Of a DNA stretch of 64,000 bases, positions 19,149-27,724 are shown piece after piece. A program made the position numbers and the translations under genes. A model generated the notes under the pieces. That model saw only the letters and a program-made list of their open reading frames with translations, ran no database searches and was not told the origin of the DNA. The DNA comes from CAILUG01 sp903844415 (GTDB taxonomy: Bacteria > Pseudomonadota > Gammaproteobacteria > Pseudomonadales > Pseudohongiellaceae). The stretch is taken from positions 1 through 64,000 of the forward strand of contig CANJTS010000004.1 in the NCBI GenBank assembly GCA_947477655.1. Direction: 5' to 3'. How positions within the stretch are numbered: position 1 is the first letter of the stretch; each line of letters opens with the position of its first letter.

Positions 19149-19604
19149 TCATTTATCAATAACGATGTTTGCTTTTTCTACAAGCTCGTAAGGAAACACA
19201 ACTTCATTACTGCCATCGCTTAGAACAATTTCTCCGTCTTTTATCTGCTTAATTAGCCCGGAATAATTTCTTCGCCCTGCTAAACTTTCAGTGAGCCTTA
19301 CCTTAACTTGTGAACCGATATATTCTTGAAACTGAAGGAGCGTAAACAATATTCTGTCCAAACCTGGCGAGGACACTTCCAGCGTATATTCACTAGCTAT
19401 AGGATCTTCTACATCCAGTAAGCTACTGATTTGCCGACTCGCTTCAGCGCAGTCATCAATATTAATTCCATTTTGCTTATCGAGATAAATACGCAACAGG
19501 CTGTGACGTCCTTGCCCCAAATATTCAATTCCCCACAATTGCAACCCTAGAGCAAGGACAACAGGTTCAATTAACTTGTGTATAATTTCGGCTCTGGTCG
19601 CCAT
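19149..19604 (-). CDS. rimP: ribosome maturation factor RimP
   Basis: Assists late 30S assembly. From the ATG at 19604 the protein is 151 residues, the usual length, starting MATRAEIIHKLIEPVVLALG and including LLRIYLDKQNGINIDDCAEASRQ split across the first domain and SSPGLDRIL. An upstream frame adds 44 residues but would translate two intrinsic terminators, so it was rejected. GGAG lies six bases upstream of the chosen ATG. First protein gene of the rimP-nusA-infB-rbfA-truB unit. Confidence 0.95.
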   Translation of the reverse strand: MATRAEIIHKLIEPVVLALGLQLWGIEYLGQGRHSLLRIYLDKQNGINIDDCAEASRQISSLLDVEDPIASEYTLEVSSPGLDRILFTLLQFQEYIGSQVKVRLTESLAGRRNYSGLIKQIKDGEIVLSDGSNEVVFPYELVEKANIVIDK

Positions 19605-19624
19605 TTTTTGCTCCGGCACCACAA

Positions 19625-19647
19625 ATAAAAAATGGGCGCCAGGCCCA
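19625..19647 (-). terminator. second terminator between tRNA-fMet and rimP
   Basis: TGGGC/GCCCA stem with a 5-nt CTGGC loop followed by TTTTTTATTT on the minus strand, ending about 20 bp before the rimP start. Together with the terminator at 19681-19706 it separates tRNA-fMet from the protein genes. Confidence 0.7.
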
Positions 19648-19677
19648 CTTCTCACAACTTTTGCTTCCCTAATTCCT

Positions 19678-19706
19678 TGAAACAAAAAGCCCCATATAGG
19701 GGCTTT
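19678..19706 (-). terminator. first terminator after tRNA-fMet
   Basis: A perfect 8-bp stem AAAGCCCC/GGGGCTTT with a TATAT loop, followed on the minus strand by TTTTTGTTT. It lies about 45 bp after the 3' end of the initiator tRNA. Confidence 0.9.
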
Positions 19707-19752
19707 AGTGAAATAACTTTTAATCTCACCCAACATTGAAAAAAAAGAATGT

Positions 19753-19829
<77 letters not shown>

Positions 19830-19858
19830 ATAAAACCGATAATCATGACAAGGAAAGG

Positions 19859-19887
19859 ATTATAAGAATCCAACCTCTTCCGGTCAA
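19859..19887 (-). promoter_or_regulatory. near-consensus sigma-70 promoter of tRNA-fMet
   Basis: On the minus strand TTGACC (19882-19887), a 17-bp spacer and a perfect TATAAT (19859-19864) end about 30 bp before the mature 5' end of tRNA-fMet. This is one of the clearest promoters in the window. Read-through of the two terminators would also feed rimP-nusA-infB. Confidence 0.88.
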
Positions 19888-19938
19888 CTAAAGTCTGACT
19901 TAACTTCAACTGCCTTAATTTGATACATCTTAAATAAT

Positions 19939-20023
19939 TGGTGCCGAAGACCGGACTCGAACCGGCATAACCTAAGTCACTACCCCCTCAAGATAGCGTG
20001 TCTACCAATTTCACCACTTCGGC
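19939..20023 (-). tRNA. tRNA-Leu (GAG)
   Basis: 85-nt class II tRNA with encoded CCA, acceptor stem GCCGAAG/CTTCGGC, anticodon GAG in the loop CTTGAGG and a long variable arm. It follows secG by 7 bp on the same strand, the same place as leuU in E. coli, so it is probably processed from the secG transcript. Confidence 0.96.
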
Positions 20024-20030
20024 ATAAATT

Positions 20031-20588
20031 TTAATTACCTACAGGATTATCCAAATCACTCGCGACTTTTTCAATCTGTGTTCCCAAGTCATTGGTTTCA
20101 TTAACTTGTATTTTGGATTCTTCAGAAAGTTGTGGTGCTTCTACCTGTTTTGAGTCAACTGGTAGCGGTTCTGTAACAACAGTCTCATCAGCAACTTGTG
20201 ATTCCCCGTCAGTTATACCCACATCAACAAGCGGCAAATCAGAAAGCGGTTCAGCTGTAGTTAAAGTTGAAACAGCCTCTTGCGGTGTCACAGTTGTGAT
20301 GGATTCCAAAAGATCGACATTTTCGATTAATGAATCATCCTGAATCCCCTGGGAAGCTTGTTGTCTTGCAAAAAGCGCCAAAACCAAACTGGTAATAAAA
20401 AATATTGTTGCCAACCATGTGGTGGATTTGGTTAGCGCATTGCCACTACCACCACTCCCAAAAATCGTTTGGGAAGCTCCACTGCCAAATGATGCCCCCA
20501 TATCGGCACCCTTGCCATGCTGAATAAGTACCAAACCAACAATACTCAAGGCAGCCAGAACATGAACAATTACGATCAGAGTTTCCAT
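20031..20588 (-). CDS. secG: protein-export membrane protein SecG
   Basis: Small subunit of the SecYEG translocon. Two membrane spans (about 3-21 and 56-73) flank the conserved QHGKGADMGASFGSGASQTIFG loop, split here as QHGKGADMGASF and GSGASQTIFGS. At 185 residues it is clearly longer than the roughly 110-residue E. coli protein. The extra C-terminal tail of about 100 residues is acidic and rich in Val, Glu, Asp, Ser and Thr, with no fold that I recognise. It lies between tpiA and tRNA-Leu. Confidence 0.95.
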   Translation of the reverse strand: METLIVIVHVLAALSIVGLVLIQHGKGADMGASFGSGASQTIFGSGGSGNALTKSTTWLATIFFITSLVLALFARQQASQGIQDDSLIENVDLLESITTVTPQEAVSTLTTAEPLSDLPLVDVGITDGESQVADETVVTEPLPVDSKQVEAPQLSEESKIQVNETNDLGTQIEKVASDLDNPVGN

Positions 20589-20656
20589 ATAAAAATTTTA
20601 CCCGTTTCTCAGCTTTCAGCATCCTGATTAGACATGCTTATAAATATATTATTTCT

Positions 20657-21466
20657 TTAATCCGTTTTCGATGAAAGTTTATTATCAATATTAGTGCGAA
20701 GTTTTTTATTACTATTCATGGCTGTGCAAATCTCAACAAATTGTTTAGCCACCAAGGAGGCTCCTCCTACTAGTGCGCCATCTATATCCACCTGCATTGA
20801 CAACTCTGTAGCGTTCGCGCCGCTCACACTGCCACCATAAATTATGCGCAGGTTTGCAGCAACTTTCACATCATACTCGGCAATTAACGAGCGAATCATT
20901 TTATGCATGGTTTGGGCTTGTTCAGGCTTAGCTGTAAAGCCAGTGCCAATTGCCCAAACTGGCTCATAGGCAATTACCGCCCCGCCAAATGCCTCTACAC
21001 CAACATGCTTAATCACTGTTGTTAATTGCGCAGATACTACTAATTCTGATAAGCCGGCTTTACGCTGCTCATCACTCTCGCCCACACATAATATAGGCAT
21101 CAGACCATGTTTTTGTGCTGCGGCAAACTTAGCAGCAATTACTGCATCAGTTTCTCCGAAATGAATTTTTCTTTCTGAGTGTCCAACTAATACGTAGCGA
21201 CAACCAAAATCTTTTAACATAGGAGCAGAAATCTCTCCTGTGAATGCGCCATGATCTTCAGTAAAAAGGTTTTGCGCCCCCAAGTGCAACTGAGAACCAT
21301 TGAGGATGGCTTGCAACAAATCCAGATAAACGCTCGGCGGACATATTGCGACTTCCAGCTCGGATAAATTATCCAATCCGACTTTAAGGTCTTGCATCAG
21401 TTTAACTATTTGCGCCCGCTGACCATTCATTTTCCAGTTGGCCGCAACCAGAGTGAGTCTATCCAT
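20657..21466 (-). CDS. tpiA: triosephosphate isomerase
   Basis: Interconverts dihydroxyacetone phosphate and glyceraldehyde-3-phosphate. The catalytic residues are all present: K12 in ANWKMNG, H96 in VGHSERK and E168 in AYEPVWAIGTG. The phosphate-binding YGGSVSGAN is near 225-233. At 269 residues it carries a short non-conserved tail of about 17 residues (KKLRTNIDNKLSSKTD) beyond the usual barrel end. Lies 68 bp upstream of secG. Confidence 0.97.
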   Translation of the reverse strand: MDRLTLVAANWKMNGQRAQIVKLMQDLKVGLDNLSELEVAICPPSVYLDLLQAILNGSQLHLGAQNLFTEDHGAFTGEISAPMLKDFGCRYVLVGHSERKIHFGETDAVIAAKFAAAQKHGLMPILCVGESDEQRKAGLSELVVSAQLTTVIKHVGVEAFGGAVIAYEPVWAIGTGFTAKPEQAQTMHKMIRSLIAEYDVKVAANLRIIYGGSVSGANATELSMQVDIDGALVGGASLVAKQFVEICTAMNSNKKLRTNIDNKLSSKTD

Positions 21467-21545
21467 TAGCTTCTACAATAGCGTGGTCAAAACGGGCGGC
21501 AATGCTAGCGGAGAAGCCAAATTCATGCAAGAAATAGCTGGTATT

Positions 21546-22895
21546 TCAAGCTAACTCACTGACTACAACGCCTGCCAATTCTGAGGTTAATCGTTCTACC
21601 AAAATTGCATCCATACCTTCTACCATTACGCGTACGACCGGCTCAGTACCTGAAGGACGTAATAAGACCCGCCCCGTATCCCCCAGTGTCGACTCAATAT
21701 CACGTATAGCATTTGCAATAATGGAATTAGTGGCAAGTTTTCCTCTGTTTCCAACTTTGACACTAATCATGAATTGTGGATATTTTGCCATTCCGCTTTT
21801 AAGCGCTTGTAGGCTTTGCCTGCTCGATTGCATCGCCGACAATACTTGCAAGGCTGAAATAATTCCGTCGCCGGTACTTGTCGCATCCAAACAAATTAAA
21901 TGCCCAGAAGATTCACCACCATACAGCCAGTTTCTGCCTAGTAATTCAGCCATCACATAACGATCACCAACTTTGGCACGGGCAAAGTCAATACCTTTTT
22001 CCTGTAAAGCATGCTCTAACCCTAGGTTGCTCATCAAGGTTCCTACTACTCCTCGATGATCTTTTTTTGTGCCAAGCTTGGCAGTGGCAATGATGAACAA
22101 CAATTCATCCCCATCGACAATCGTACCTGTGTGATCAACCATGATTACACGGTCGCCATCTCCATCAAAAGCAATACCTAAATCTGCATTTTGTCTGATC
22201 ACTTCGGCCGCCAATTTCGCTGGCTTGGTAGAACCACAATCATCATTAATGTTGAGTCCATTAGGCGTATTGGCAATGACTGATACTTTCGCCCCCAACT
22301 CTTTAAACACATTTGGGGCGACGTGATAGGTAGCGCCATTTGCACAGTCAACCACAATTTTCAACCCTTGCAACTTGGTTGGACATTTGTAGGTACTTTT
22401 ACAAAATTCTATGTAACGCCCAGCGGCATCAGTAATACGTGAAGCTTTGCCGATTTCACTGGACTGTACAATGACGAAGTCCATCTCCATCGCTGCTTCA
22501 ATGGCCAGTTCAATTTCATCATCAAGCTTTACGCCTTCTGCTGAAAAAAATTTGATGCCATTATCGTAATGAGCATTATGCGATGCACTGATCACAATAC
22601 CTGCCTGCGCCCCAAAGGTTCGCGTCAGATAAGCGATGGCAGGAGTTGGCATGGGCCCGACCATATTGATGTCGATGCCAGCGGAACAGAGCCCCGCTTC
22701 AAGTGCTGCTTCGAACATATAGCCGGAAATTCGTGTGTCTTTGCCAATCAAGACTTTACCTTTGCCTTTTTGTGCAAAAACTTTCCCAGTAGCCCAACCC
22801 AATTTCAGCATGAAATCTGGCGTAATTGGATACTCACCAACTGCACCTCTGATCCCATCAGTTCCAAAATATTTTTTCACTAATACCTCTGCCAC
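21546..22895 (-). CDS. glmM: phosphoglucosamine mutase
   Basis: Converts glucosamine-6-phosphate to glucosamine-1-phosphate for UDP-GlcNAc, peptidoglycan and LPS. The 449 residues start KKYFGTDGIRG and contain the phosphoserine loop ISASHN with S105, the metal-binding DGDGDR (near 245-250), GGESSGH and the C-terminal RPSGTEPVVRVMVE. The length is standard. The order ftsH-folP-glmM is conserved. Confidence 0.98.
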   Translation of the reverse strand: MAEVLVKKYFGTDGIRGAVGEYPITPDFMLKLGWATGKVFAQKGKGKVLIGKDTRISGYMFEAALEAGLCSAGIDINMVGPMPTPAIAYLTRTFGAQAGIVISASHNAHYDNGIKFFSAEGVKLDDEIELAIEAAMEMDFVIVQSSEIGKASRITDAAGRYIEFCKSTYKCPTKLQGLKIVVDCANGATYHVAPNVFKELGAKVSVIANTPNGLNINDDCGSTKPAKLAAEVIRQNADLGIAFDGDGDRVIMVDHTGTIVDGDELLFIIATAKLGTKKDHRGVVGTLMSNLGLEHALQEKGIDFARAKVGDRYVMAELLGRNWLYGGESSGHLICLDATSTGDGIISALQVLSAMQSSRQSLQALKSGMAKYPQFMISVKVGNRGKLATNSIIANAIRDIESTLGDTGRVLLRPSGTEPVVRVMVEGMDAILVERLTSELAGVVVSELA

Positions 22896-22964
22896 AAATT
22901 CGTCTGCATATATTTTTTAGCAGTAATTTTTTATCACGGCAACTCTTGTTGCTATTTCAAATAA

Positions 22965-23816
22965 TCAATCTCTTACGTGTTGGCAAACCTTTAACGCATC
23001 AACAGTCTCAGCAACATCGTGGGTACGTACAATAGATGCGCCTTTCATTACAGCGATCACCGCAGCTGCTACACCCGCAACCCCCCTGTCTTTAGCTAAT
23101 TTTCCGGTTATTTCACCCAGCATCCTTTTGCGCGAGAGCCCTACCAGTATTGGCAATTCTAACGCTGAAAATTGTTCAAGACTGTTTAACAATTGCAGAT
23201 TATGGGATAGGGTTTTTCCAAAACCGAAACCAGGATCAAGCAATAACCGATCAAGTTTGATTCCAGCTGCGCAACACTCAGCAATTCGATGTTCAAAATA
23301 CTGCATTACATCAGTTACTACATCATCAAATTGAGGTGAGTTTTGCATAGTGCTAGGCTCACCCTTGATATGCATTAAACAGACCGGCAATCCAGAATCA
23401 GCCAATGCTTGCATTGCCCCTGGCCGCGCGAGTGCACGTATGTCATTTATCATACCCGCACCTAAACCTGCACAAGCCCTCATCACGTGTGGATTGCTGG
23501 TATCTACAGACACCACCACATCAAAACGTTGCACAAGTAGCTCCACTACTTTGGCAACACGGTCCAACTCTTCCTCTGCAGCCACCATTTGTGCACCTGG
23601 CCGCGTGGATTCTCCTCCAACATCCAGAAAACTAGCTCCTGAGAGCACCATCTGCTCTGCTCGTAGTAACGTTTTATCAATATCTACCTGACCAGAGCGC
23701 AACAATTCTCCACCATCAGAAAATGAGTCCGGGGTAATATTCAGTATCCCCATCACATGTATTTTGGCCAGATCCAAGACGCGACCACCAAAATTGATCG
23801 GACGACTATTCGTCAT
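22965..23816 (-). CDS. folP: dihydropteroate synthase
   Basis: Folate-pathway enzyme joining p-aminobenzoate to dihydropterin pyrophosphate; the sulphonamide target. The 283 residues have the signatures MGILNITPDSFSDGG and LDVGGESTRPGA, the DPGFGFGKTLSHN segment and a C-terminal VRTHDV motif of the TIM barrel. It lies between glmM (69 bp) and the ftsH terminator. Confidence 0.97.
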   Translation of the reverse strand: MTNSRPINFGGRVLDLAKIHVMGILNITPDSFSDGGELLRSGQVDIDKTLLRAEQMVLSGASFLDVGGESTRPGAQMVAAEEELDRVAKVVELLVQRFDVVVSVDTSNPHVMRACAGLGAGMINDIRALARPGAMQALADSGLPVCLMHIKGEPSTMQNSPQFDDVVTDVMQYFEHRIAECCAAGIKLDRLLLDPGFGFGKTLSHNLQLLNSLEQFSALELPILVGLSRKRMLGEITGKLAKDRGVAGVAAAVIAVMKGASIVRTHDVAETVDALKVCQHVRD

Positions 23817-23837
23817 TTGTGCATATCTCCAACAAAC

Positions 23838-23864
23838 AAAAAAGGGCTCCTCGGAGCCCTCTTT
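23838..23864 (-). terminator. terminator between ftsH and folP
   Basis: Perfect 8-bp stem AGGGCTCC/GGAGCCCT with a 2-nt loop, followed by TTTTTTG on the minus strand. It lies 33 bp after the ftsH stop and just before the folP start, so folP must have its own promoter or depend on read-through. Confidence 0.88.
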
Positions 23865-23896
23865 ATCGATGTATTACATTTTTGTTTACAAAAGTT

Positions 23897-25828
23897 CTAG
23901 TGTTGGCTCGCCGGACCACCAATGGTAGATTTTAAATCTGCTTTTACCTCATTAGCTTCACTAACTGGTTTTCCCGAACGAGAATCATCGGGCCAATCAG
24001 CAGGCATTCTTGGTTTTCGACCTGCCATGATGTCATCTATTTGACCAGCATCTATAGTTTCGTACTCCAGCAACGCATCTTTCATTGCCTCCAGTTTATC
24101 GCGATTGTCTTCAATGATCTTTTTAGCTCGACCATAACAAGTGTCGATGATCAAACGTACTTCTTCATCGATCATTCGTGTGGTTTCTGATGACAATACC
24201 TTGCCACCACCGCCCATACCACCACGCCCCAGAAACAACTCTTCCTGATCATCTTCATATTGCAGCGGGCCTAACTTAACCGACAAGCCCCATTTCTTGA
24301 CCATGTTGTGAGCCATTGATGTTGCGCGTTGAATATCATTGGAGGCACCAGTGGTAACGCCGTCTGGCCCGAGTGTTATCTCTTCGGCGATACGACCACC
24401 GTAGAGGCTGCAAATCCGACTCAAGATACTTTGTTTACTGTGACTGTAACGATCTTCTTCAGGCAGGAACATGGTAACGCCCAAGGCTCTGCCGCGAGGA
24501 ATGATACTGACCTTGTAGACAGGATCATGCTCAGGCACAAGCCTACCTACAATCGCATGACCCGCCTCATGATAGGCAGTATTGAGTTTTTCCTTGTTTG
24601 ACATAACCATGGATTTACGCTCAGCACCCATCATAATCTTGTCTTTAGCTTTTTCGAATTCTTCCATCGTGACTTGTTGCTTGCCTGATCTGGCAGCAAA
24701 CAGCGCGGCTTCATTGACCAAGTTCGCAAGATCAGCACCTGAAAAACCCGGAGTGGCACGCGCAATCACAGACTCCACCACACTTTCTGAAATAGGCACT
24801 TTTCGCATATGTACTTTGAGGATCTGCTCACGGCCACGGATATCAGGCAAGCTAACAACAACCTGGCGGTCAAAACGACCAGGACGCAACAGCGCAGGGT
24901 CCAGCACATCAGGACGATTTGTGGCAGCAATAACTATGACACCGTCATTACCCTCAAAACCATCCATCTCCACCAGCAACTGGTTCAAGGTTTGTTCACG
25001 CTCATCGTGACCGCCACCAACACCCGCACCACGATGTCTTCCTACAGCATCGATTTCATCAATAAAAATGATACAAGGAGACTGTTTCTTAGCCTGATCG
25101 AACATGTCACGCACGCGTGAAGCGCCCACACCAACAAACATTTCAACAAAATCAGATCCTGAGATAGAAAAGAAAGGAACTCTTGCTTCGCCGGCAATCG
25201 CTTTGGCCAGTAAGGTTTTTCCAGTGCCTGGTTGTCCCACCATCAAAACACCACGAGGAATTCTTCCACCCAGACGCTGAAACTTGTCGGGTTCACGCAG
25301 AAAATCTACCAATTCTTTAACGTCTTCCTTAGCCTCGTCTACGCCAGCCACATCAGCAAAAGTAATTTTCACTTGATCTTCGCTAAGCATTTTGGCCTTA
25401 CTCTTGCCAAATGCCATTGGACCGCCCTTACCACCGACGCCACCACCTTGCATCTGACGCATGAAAAACATAAACACAGCAATGATAATCAGAATTGGAA
25501 ATGCAGAAATCAGTAACTGCAACCAAATACTCTGCTGTTCCGGTTCGCTGCCTTTGGTGCGTACATTATGCGACAGCAGATCATCCATCAGCTTGGGATC
25601 TTCGATGTAGGGTCGAATGGTAGTAAAAACAGTATTGTCTTTTCTTTGTCCAACGATGCTGACACCACCGATGGTCACTTCCAGAATCTGTCCCGCCTGT
25701 ACTTCCTTGATAAAATCGGAATAGATCAACTGTTCTGTGGAAGTTGGTCGGCTGAAGTTTTGGAATACAGCAAGCAAAACTGCAGCGATAAGCATCCAGA
25801 GTAATAAATTTTTAACCATATCACTCAT
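23897..25828 (-). CDS. ftsH: ATP-dependent zinc metalloprotease FtsH
   Basis: Membrane-bound AAA+ protease that degrades short-lived regulators and misassembled membrane proteins. Using the ATG at 25828 (GAGG eight bases upstream) it is 643 residues. It has two membrane spans (about 5-23 and 103-123), Walker A GQPGTGKT (198-205), the FVGVGASRVRDMF pore/second region of homology and the zinc site HEAGH (420-424). An in-frame upstream ATG at 25849 would add seven residues and has weaker spacing. It is followed by a strong terminator. Confidence 0.98.
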   Translation of the reverse strand: MSDMVKNLLLWMLIAAVLLAVFQNFSRPTSTEQLIYSDFIKEVQAGQILEVTIGGVSIVGQRKDNTVFTTIRPYIEDPKLMDDLLSHNVRTKGSEPEQQSIWLQLLISAFPILIIIAVFMFFMRQMQGGGVGGKGGPMAFGKSKAKMLSEDQVKITFADVAGVDEAKEDVKELVDFLREPDKFQRLGGRIPRGVLMVGQPGTGKTLLAKAIAGEARVPFFSISGSDFVEMFVGVGASRVRDMFDQAKKQSPCIIFIDEIDAVGRHRGAGVGGGHDEREQTLNQLLVEMDGFEGNDGVIVIAATNRPDVLDPALLRPGRFDRQVVVSLPDIRGREQILKVHMRKVPISESVVESVIARATPGFSGADLANLVNEAALFAARSGKQQVTMEEFEKAKDKIMMGAERKSMVMSNKEKLNTAYHEAGHAIVGRLVPEHDPVYKVSIIPRGRALGVTMFLPEEDRYSHSKQSILSRICSLYGGRIAEEITLGPDGVTTGASNDIQRATSMAHNMVKKWGLSVKLGPLQYEDDQEELFLGRGGMGGGGKVLSSETTRMIDEEVRLIIDTCYGRAKKIIEDNRDKLEAMKDALLEYETIDAGQIDDIMAGRKPRMPADWPDDSRSGKPVSEANEVKADLKSTIGGPASQH

Positions 25829-26111
25829 GGCTTGATCCTCTTTTGACAACCTGTAATCGAGTGATATCTAAACAGGCTGTATTCATAATTCGCATTCAAT
25901 TTAAATCCGCATCATATTTGCATTTATTACACAATTTTTTACGTGTCACTGCTGTTACTTTATGTAGTGATCGAAAAATCATTCTGACATGAAAAGGCAT
26001 GACTTGCCTATAATTGTGTGCCGCCACCATACTACATCCACATTGTGCAACGCCCTGTAAAATCGGGATTTTTCACAAACATCAAGCAAACAGTAACTCG
26101 CTGATAGCTTG
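25829..26111. other. intergenic region between rlmE and ftsH
   Basis: About 280 bp with no gene. It should contain the ftsH promoter. I saw no clear sigma-32 site, although ftsH is heat-inducible in E. coli. Confidence 0.4.
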
Positions 26112-26738
26112 TTAAAGGCGCCTGAATCCTTTAGCCAACACATACACTTCTCTGGAGCGAGAACGGGATGCTTCGGGTTTTCTGTTTATGACAACATCAT
26201 AATTGCGCTTAAGTTTTTGCAATAATTCAGAGAATCCCTCCCCCTGAAAAACTTTCATCAGAAGGGATCCGCCGGGCCTAAGAGTGAGGGCTGCAAAGTC
26301 AACGGCCAGCTCTACAAGATACATTCCACGCGGTTGATCTATATCATTCATACCACTCATATTGGGCGCCATGTCCGAGATTACAAGGTCTACTTCTTTT
26401 CCTTCCAGCAAAGTGATTATTTGTTGAAAGCAGGCGTCCTCGGTAAAATCTCCCTGTACAAAACCAACGTTCGGCACTGGTTCCATCTCTAGGAGATCGG
26501 ACGCAATCACCAAACCTTTAGGCCAAACCAGTTTAGCGGCCACTTGCGACCACCCTCCGGGCGCCGATCCAAGATCCACAACCATCATGCCAGGCTTAAT
26601 GAGGTGATCTTTTTTTTGAATTTCGAGCAATTTATAACTAGCACGAGAGCGATAACCATCTTCACGCGCACGCTGCACCCACACATCATCAAAGTGCTCT
26701 TTAAGCCATTGTTTGCTGCTTGATGATGGTTTAGTCAT
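26112..26738 (-). CDS. rlmE: 23S rRNA (uridine(2552)-2'-O)-methyltransferase
   Basis: SAM-dependent enzyme (FtsJ/RrmJ) modifying U2552 in the A loop of 23S rRNA. The 208 residues have SRASYKLLEIQKK with the catalytic lysine, the SAM motif VVDLGSAPGGWSQV, the catalytic aspartate in DLVISDMAPNMSG and the third catalytic residue in LLMKVFQGEGF. The length is standard. Divergent from yhbY, with a gap of about 100 bp. Confidence 0.97.
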   Translation of the reverse strand: MTKPSSSSKQWLKEHFDDVWVQRAREDGYRSRASYKLLEIQKKDHLIKPGMMVVDLGSAPGGWSQVAAKLVWPKGLVIASDLLEMEPVPNVGFVQGDFTEDACFQQIITLLEGKEVDLVISDMAPNMSGMNDIDQPRGMYLVELAVDFAALTLRPGGSLLMKVFQGEGFSELLQKLKRNYDVVINRKPEASRSRSREVYVLAKGFRRL

Positions 26739-26839
26739 TTAATCAGTGTGCATAAAGTAGGCCGGGTGAATAGCAATACCAACCTTTCGCAGTCGGCCTG
26801 CAGTAGAATACACATCTCGTTAAAAATCCGGAAAACATC

Positions 26840-27157
26840 ATGAACATCAATACAAAGTCCCGTAAACAATTCAGAGCTATTGGACATCGCCTGAATCCGG
26901 TTGTGATTGTCAGCAATGGCTTGTCTGACAACGTAGATAAAGAAATTGAACGGGCTCTAGGTGATCATGAATTGATAAAGATTCGGATCAATGCTGACGA
27001 TCGTGAAGAAAAAAAACAATTAATCACTACCATCTGCGAAAGCCACAAAGCCGAACTGATCCATCAGGCAGGGCATGTTGCCCTCTTGTTTAGGGCAGCC
27101 CGAAAACCGAAAGAGCAACTGTCTAATTTGCACAGACATAAGGACCTGCTAGTCTGA
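26840..27157 (+). CDS. yhbY: CRM-domain RNA-binding protein YhbY
   Basis: Small pre-50S-associated protein of 105 residues made almost entirely of one CRM domain. It contains KQFRAIGHRLNPVVIVSNGL and the IKIRINADDREEKK segment, then HVALLFRAARKP. It is the only plus-strand gene inside a long minus-strand block, between rlmE and greA, which is its usual place in gammaproteobacteria. Confidence 0.94.
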   Translation: MNINTKSRKQFRAIGHRLNPVVIVSNGLSDNVDKEIERALGDHELIKIRINADDREEKKQLITTICESHKAELIHQAGHVALLFRAARKPKEQLSNLHRHKDLLV

Positions 27158-27184
27158 TACCGTAACCAATCTCGGATTATTAGC

Positions 27185-27661
27185 TCAAATTAGATCTACT
27201 TTTTCCACTTCATAGGCAACATCGCCGCTGGGAGCTTTTACTACAATTTCGTCTCCGACTAGTTTGCCCATCATGGCCCGAGCAAAAGGCGATGACACTG
27301 AAATTTTGGCATTCTTCACATCAGCCTCGTCATCTCCCACTATCTGGTAAGTAACCGTTTTTTGGGTTTCGAGGTTATATAAACTCACCGTAGCACCGAA
27401 AATAACCCTGCCCGAGTTTGGAATTTTACTAATGTCGATGATTTCTGAATCAGCCAGCTTACCTTCAACTTCCTTGATTCTCCCTTCGCAAAAACTTTGC
27501 TGATCGCGCGCTGCATGATATTCAGCATTTTCTTTCAGATCACCGTGAGCCCTCGCTTCTGCAATCGCCAGCACTATGCGAGGACGTTGAACTTGCTTGA
27601 GGTCAACTAATTCGGCGCGCAATTTGTCTGCGCCGTTGACTGTCATAGGAACTTTTCGCAT
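27185..27661 (-). CDS. greA: transcription elongation factor GreA
   Basis: Rescues backtracked RNA polymerase by stimulating transcript cleavage. The 158 residues show an N-terminal coiled coil with the ENAEYHAARDQQ tip containing the acidic pair and a C-terminal FKBP-like domain (SPFARAMMGKLVGDEIVV). It is convergent with yhbY and lies 63 bp after carB, the usual carAB-greA order. Confidence 0.96.
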   Translation of the reverse strand: MRKVPMTVNGADKLRAELVDLKQVQRPRIVLAIAEARAHGDLKENAEYHAARDQQSFCEGRIKEVEGKLADSEIIDISKIPNSGRVIFGATVSLYNLETQKTVTYQIVGDDEADVKNAKISVSSPFARAMMGKLVGDEIVVKAPSGDVAYEVEKVDLI

Positions 27662-27724
27662 GGTTATTTCTCTACTAAATCTCTACACAAACCAGTGCGT
27701 ATGTGTACTGGCGAAAAACGATAG

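Noticed and set aside
19605..19736. 44-residue N-terminal extension of RimP
   Set aside because: It would translate across two intrinsic terminators; the ATG at 19604 has a good ribosome-binding site and gives the family length.
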